Below, piece by piece: positions 59,994-64,000 of a stretch of DNA of 64,000 nt (its first letter is position 1; each line of letters begins with the position of its first letter). Below the pieces are notes generated by a model. That model did not search any database, was not told the DNA's origin, and worked only from the letters and a program-made list of their open reading frames with translations. Origin of the DNA: Chloroflexota bacterium (GTDB lineage: Bacteria > Chloroflexota > Anaerolineae > UBA2200). The translations under genes and the position numbers were made by a program. The stretch is from positions 141,529 through 205,528 of the forward strand of contig JACIWX010000005.1 in the NCBI GenBank assembly GCA_014360755.1, written 5' to 3'.

Positions 59994-61742
59994 ATGACAG
60001 AAACTGCTGGCGAACAATGGGAAAAACAGTTTGTGTTGACTGTAGAGATGGCTCTTTACGGGCTGATTTTGATCCTAGCCCTTGCGTTGCGCCTTTTCGC
60101 CTTGGGGCGCTGGCCATTGTTGGAGCAGGAAGCCTCGCTGGCACTGGCTGCCTGGAGATTCGCCCGGGGCATTCCGACTCCTTTGAGAGGGCATAGTCCG
60201 TTGCTTTTCCATCTGAACACGCTGCTGTTCTTCCTCACGGATGGCAGTGATAGCCAGGCACGCCTGTGGTGTGTTCTGGTTGGTTCGTTGATCGTGCTGT
60301 TGCCGTATGGGTTGCGCCGACATCTAGGCCGTATAGGCGCGTTAGCAGCAGCGGTACTGCTGGCTCTTTCCCCGAGTTTCACCTATTTCTCCAGAGCCGT
60401 AGATGGCAGCGTAATTGTTGCTTTCGCTGCATTGGGTTTGCTTGTGGCATTCACCGGCTATCTGGAAGAGCGACGCCCTGTGTACATCGTGGCTATGGTC
60501 GTATTGGCAACCGTTGCCCTTATGGCGGGGCCATCCGCCTACACTGTGTTTGCTCTGTGCGCCGCTTTCCCTGTCTTCATGCTTATCCGTGCAAGAATCA
60601 CCAAGGACAGGGCGCCGCTTGATGTCATGCATACTGCTTGGCGTGAGGCACTCGCGGACGCTTCTGCCTGGCGCTGGGCGCTTACTTTGGCTGGTCTGCT
60701 TTTCCTCGTTTTTGGCCTGGCTTTTCTCTATAATCCCTTAGGGTTGCAATTGACCCTAGACCAATTGGGCCAGTGGGTAGGAGGCTTCGTTTTCCTGGGT
60801 CAATCGCCGTGGTATCGTATCTTGTTGTTGCTTCTCTTTTACGAAACCTTAACGCTATTCTTGGGACTGGTTGGCTTCTTCTTAGGACGCAAGCGTGGCG
60901 ACATGTTTGCCCTCTTGTTGCGTTACTGGGCACTTTTTGCTTTCTTGTTTTCGATCGTGCCTGGTTATCGGCCGCCAAGCAGCGTATTGCTGCTCCTCGT
61001 GCCGCTTATCCTGGCTGCAGGCCAGGCTTTCGAGAAGCTGTGGCAGGGCTTGCAAAGCGCGGCGAAAGAGCCTCTCTTCTGGGTCTTGGTAATCCTTAGT
61101 TTGATTGTCTTGGCTTCAGCCTATGTGCAACTGGTGAGCTATTTGGCGGTGTCTGTGTCCGTCTATTTGCTGCGCATTGCCGCCCTCTGTGTGTTCGTGA
61201 TCTCCGCTTATGCCCTGTTCTGGAGCATAGGTGGACCTGAAGTCCCGCTGCGGGCAGCAGCGTTCTTCTTGCTGTTGTTATTATCCTTCGTGTTGATACG
61301 GACGGAGGTCAGGCTGAACTACATCCAGGCACGCGACCCCCGTGAGCCTATGGTGGGTACGACGATCTCGCCGGAGGTGTTGGAACTGGCTCAGAAAGCG
61401 GCGGAGTTCTCCAGCCATTTGCAGGGCGATCCAAAAGTCATGCCTTGGCAGGTGGATGAGCGCTTGGAGATCCCGCTGGGTTGGTACTTGCGCCACTTCG
61501 AACAGGTAAGTTACGTCAGCAGAGTAACTGCTGAACCGCAGGGTGTGGGGGTAATTTTGCCGGCGGGTGCGCCAGCTCCTGCCAAGTATGTCGGCTTGCA
61601 CTTTGACTTGCGCTCGGCCTGGCTCGGTGGAAAATACCCGCTGTTGGAGTGGCTGCGTTGGTGGCTAGGGCTGAAATCGGGGCTGCCTGCCCCACAGGCG
61701 GAGGAAGTGGTGCTCTGGGTCAGGGGTGCAGTGGGAGAATAA
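59994..61742 (+). CDS. Polytopic GT-C-type membrane protein
   Basis: The 582-residue protein has about 12 helices. After the first helix the loop RWPLLEQEASLALAAWRFARG carries the acidic pair expected of GT-C enzymes. LSPSFTYFSRAVDGSVIVAFA and PSAYTVFALCAAFPVFML follow. The C-terminal approximately 100 residues are extracytoplasmic. It matches the pattern of Agl23/TIGR03663-type neighbours but is more diverged, so its assignment rests partly on context. ATG 59994 is chosen over the track start, which adds 15 residues upstream. Confidence 0.75.
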   Translation: MTETAGEQWEKQFVLTVEMALYGLILILALALRLFALGRWPLLEQEASLALAAWRFARGIPTPLRGHSPLLFHLNTLLFFLTDGSDSQARLWCVLVGSLIVLLPYGLRRHLGRIGALAAAVLLALSPSFTYFSRAVDGSVIVAFAALGLLVAFTGYLEERRPVYIVAMVVLATVALMAGPSAYTVFALCAAFPVFMLIRARITKDRAPLDVMHTAWREALADASAWRWALTLAGLLFLVFGLAFLYNPLGLQLTLDQLGQWVGGFVFLGQSPWYRILLLLLFYETLTLFLGLVGFFLGRKRGDMFALLLRYWALFAFLFSIVPGYRPPSSVLLLLVPLILAAGQAFEKLWQGLQSAAKEPLFWVLVILSLIVLASAYVQLVSYLAVSVSVYLLRIAALCVFVISAYALFWSIGGPEVPLRAAAFFLLLLLSFVLIRTEVRLNYIQARDPREPMVGTTISPEVLELAQKAAEFSSHLQGDPKVMPWQVDERLEIPLGWYLRHFEQVSYVSRVTAEPQGVGVILPAGAPAPAKYVGLHFDLRSAWLGGKYPLLEWLRWWLGLKSGLPAPQAEEVVLWVRGAVGE

Positions 61743-61745
61743 GGA

Positions 61746-61804
61746 GTGATGAGTAATAAGTGATGAGTAATAAGTGATGAGTAATGAGTAATCAGTGATG
61801 AGTG
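61746..61804 (+). repeat. GTGATGAGTAATAA short tandem repeats
   Basis: Two complete 14-bp units of GTGATGAGTAATAA followed by partial units (GTGATGAGTAATGAG, GTGATGAGTG) fill the gap between two GT-C genes. The word is the same as in the inverted repeat at 57221-57301. Confidence 0.75.
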
Positions 61805-61810
61805 AGGGCG

Positions 61811-64000
61811 ATGCGTAAAGATCAGGTTGCTGCGGAATCGAGTTTTCTGGACAAGCCATTGTCCTCTGTATTGAGGCTCAATGGGCGGACGGTGGTGCTG
61901 TGTCTAATCGTGCTGGCGCTTGTGGTGACGCGCCTATACGACTTGAGCAATCGCGCGTATTCTCATGATGAGAGCACCCACGCCTGGGAATCCTGGAAAT
62001 TGTTTACTGGCCAGGGGTACCGATTTGACCCCGTGTATCATGGTCCATTCTTGTATCACATCACTGCTTTTGTCTATTTCTTGCTTGGGGTCAGTGATGC
62101 TACTGCCCGTATCGCGGCGGCACTGTTTGCAGTAGCAGCAGTGCTGTTGGTCTGGCCGATGCGCCGCTGGCTGGGGCGGGCGGGGGCGCTGTTCGCCATG
62201 CTGTTGCTGACCATATCACCGACACTGATGTTCCGTGGCCGATTCATCCGTCACGATATCTTTGTCATCACCCCAAGCATGGCAATGGTCATTGCCTTCT
62301 TCCGCTATCTAGAAGAGCGTAAAGAACGCTGGCTGTACCTGATTGCAGCCACCCTGTCCCTCACCATGTGCGCCAAGGGCCATGCATTTATCAATGGGGC
62401 TATTTTTGGTAGTTTCTGGGTGTTGTATCTGGTGGTGCAATGGGTGCGCGAGCGTGCACCTCTAAAAAAACTGCCTGCCTTTGATTTGATAGTCTTGTTG
62501 GCTACATTAGCCCTGCCGATGGCTTCTGCGCTCGTGCTCAAAGTGCTGAAGTTTGACCCATTGGACTATAGCCCGCCAGGTCTGTGGCGTATTCGCATCA
62601 CTGTTCTGCTGTTGTTCGCTATAGCAGCGGCCATAGGGATATGGTGGAAACGCAAAACCTGGCTTACTGCTGTGGCTATTTTCTACACCATTTTTGTCCC
62701 CCTGTACACCACCCTGTTCACCAATGTGCGGGGGATCGAAGCGGGGTTTGTGGGCATCCTTGGCCACTGGACTTCCCAGCAGAGCGTAGCACGAGGAGAG
62801 CAGCCCTGGTACTATTACTTCTTCCTCCTGAGCGTGTATGAGTTTTTCCCCATGTTCTTATCTGGTTTGGGAGCAGTGTATTACCTGGGCACTATAGCCA
62901 GGAGGAAGGAGAGCACTGCCTCAAGCCGGCGGCGGAGGCGGCGCAGCGAACAGGCTGCCAGCGCCTTTGTGCCTTTTCTTCTGTACTGGGTAGTAATGAA
63001 TTTCGCTATTTTTGCCTGGTCAGGCGAGAAGATGCCCTGGCAGACACAGCACCTTGTGATGCCCCTTGGCTTGTTGGGCGGGTGGTTTCTGGGCAAAGTG
63101 TGGGAAGGCACAGATTGGCGTAGACTGGTGCAGCAGGGAGCAGCGTCGGTCGCCGTTCTGTTGCCTGTCGGTTTGTTCTCGCTCTTTATCCTGTTTGCCA
63201 CCATGCGGTCTCCCATACGCCCCTTCAGCGGGGCGGGGCTGGAGCAGTTGCAGGCAACTCTGCGCTGGGTGCTGGCACTTGTGTTGTTCCTGATTGTCGC
63301 AGCGCTCATCTACCCCCGGGGTCGCCATCTTGGCCGCAGTGGCTGGATGCGCATTTGCCTAGGAGCACTCTGTGTGGCTTTGCTCGCGGTTACGGTGCGC
63401 TTTGCCTGGATGTTGAGTTTCGTCAACCAGGACTATGCTACCGAATTCCTAGTATATGCGGCTTCCACACCGGATACAGCAGCCATCATGCGTGAATTGG
63501 ATGAAATGTCACGGCGTATGATAGGTTCCCAAGTGCTGAGAATTGCCTATGACAATGAGTCGCAACAGCCCTTTTTCTGGTATCTGCGGGATCGCGAAGG
63601 CGTCACCTTTTTCACGGGAGACACAGGCTTATCAGGAGATCCGCATGTCGTGATTATTGGCGTGGGCAACGAGAGCAAGTTAAAGTCCCAACTCGTGGGC
63701 AAATATGTGCGACGAGGGCGGGATTACCGCTTGATATGGTGGCCCGACGAGGAGCCGTACCGCAATCTGACGCTAGCAAAATTATGGAAAGACCTGCGAG
63801 ATCCAGCCAGGCGCAGGTACTGGTGGGACATCCTGTGGTTCCGTAAGTACCCCCACGCTACCACCTCGTGGCCTCTCGTGAGCAAGTTTGCCCTCTATGT
63901 ACGCAAGGACATAGCGGCGCAGTTGTGGGATTACGGGCCGGAGGTAGCGGGGACAGGGCTGGAGATGCCGGAGGATGAGTACGAGAAGAAGCGCATCCAG
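61811..64000 (+). CDS. Agl23/TIGR03663-type polytopic membrane protein (3' end beyond window)
   Basis: This open frame runs from ATG 61811 through the last base (730 codons, no stop) and is missing from the ORF track because it is truncated by the window edge. The loop after the first helix reads RAYSHDESTHAWESWKLF, the hallmark H-D-E-S-T-H motif of the flippase-activity-associated Agl23 family. PVYHGPFLYHITAFVYFLLG, GRFIRHDIFVITPSMAMVIA and a WSGEKMPWQTQHLVMPL motif follow. Archaeal members sit beside protein-glycosylation genes. GAGGG precedes the ATG. It is the last member of the run of large membrane proteins. Confidence 0.88.
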   Translation, partial: MRKDQVAAESSFLDKPLSSVLRLNGRTVVLCLIVLALVVTRLYDLSNRAYSHDESTHAWESWKLFTGQGYRFDPVYHGPFLYHITAFVYFLLGVSDATARIAAALFAVAAVLLVWPMRRWLGRAGALFAMLLLTISPTLMFRGRFIRHDIFVITPSMAMVIAFFRYLEERKERWLYLIAATLSLTMCAKGHAFINGAIFGSFWVLYLVVQWVRERAPLKKLPAFDLIVLLATLALPMASALVLKVLKFDPLDYSPPGLWRIRITVLLLFAIAAAIGIWWKRKTWLTAVAIFYTIFVPLYTTLFTNVRGIEAGFVGILGHWTSQQSVARGEQPWYYYFFLLSVYEFFPMFLSGLGAVYYLGTIARRKESTASSRRRRRRSEQAASAFVPFLLYWVVMNFAIFAWSGEKMPWQTQHLVMPLGLLGGWFLGKVWEGTDWRRLVQQGAASVAVLLPVGLFSLFILFATMRSPIRPFSGAGLEQLQATLRWVLALVLFLIVAALIYPRGRHLGRSGWMRICLGALCVALLAVTVRFAWMLSFVNQDYATEFLVYAASTPDTAAIMRELDEMSRRMIGSQVLRIAYDNESQQPFFWYLRDREGVTFFTGDTGLSGDPHVVIIGVGNESKLKSQLVGKYVRRGRDYRLIWWPDEEPYRNLTLAKLWKDLRDPARRRYWWDILWFRKYPHATTSWPLVSKFALYVRKDIAAQLWDYGPEVAGTGLEMPEDEYEKKRIQ

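Overview
The window most likely comes from a chromosome of the phylum Chloroflexota (Anaerolineae-like). The evidence is several membrane proteins of the YYY/DUF2298 and Agl23 type, which are known mainly from Chloroflexota and Archaea, a translin-like gene, many Pro/Thr-linker surface proteins, and frequent GTG/TTG starts with strong Shine-Dalgarno sequences. This assignment is inferred from gene content; no 16S or marker search was possible.

Region 1 (1-6.1 kb) is an origin-proximal block: rpmH under a consensus promoter, rnpA, yidD, an eight-repeat PQQ-type propeller lipoprotein, yidC, jag/khpB, a PfkB kinase, parA and parB. No oriC, DnaA-box cluster or canonical parS was recognised.

Region 2 (6.1-18.3 kb) is mixed housekeeping: a small membrane protein, a two-domain acetyltransferase, a secreted repeat protein, birA, a histidine phosphatase / HAD / RNase HI / HD gene run, a nitrilase-fold protein lacking the usual catalytic Cys, a PHP-type PolX, two SH3-like surface proteins (the first interrupted by an in-frame TGA) and a YbaK-type deacylase.

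Region 3 (18.3-32.8 kb) has pfkA (with PPi-type residues) and fba on the minus strand, tRNA-Leu(CAA), a DPM1-like GT2, a QueG-like Fe-S protein, a CaiB/racemase-type protein and an MBL hydrolase. A compact translin-like / Cas4 N-half / L,D-transpeptidase / Cas4 C-half gene run follows, then a frameshifted membrane glycosyltransferase, nadK, recN, galT and a HIT protein.

Region 4 (32.8-43.1 kb) carries tRNA-Pro(GGG), ffh, rpsP, khpA, dprA, manC, cinA, tRNA-Leu(GAG), rho, a LysM/M23 peptidase, a DUF3795 protein and a c-di-AMP receptor-like protein.

Region 5 (43.1-64 kb) is dominated by seven very large polytopic GT-C/YYY/Agl23-type membrane proteins, with an LPG-synthase-like flippase-type protein, a GT4 glycosyltransferase and an FkbM methyltransferase. 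With manC and the DPM1-like GT2 elsewhere in the window, this suggests a lipid-linked sugar pathway and envelope or protein glycosylation system with archaeal parallels.

A dispersed MITE-like repeat occurs six times (copies A-F), always in the same orientation, with near-perfect 14-bp terminal inverted repeats and a long imperfect palindrome. It is the clearest non-genic structure in the window.
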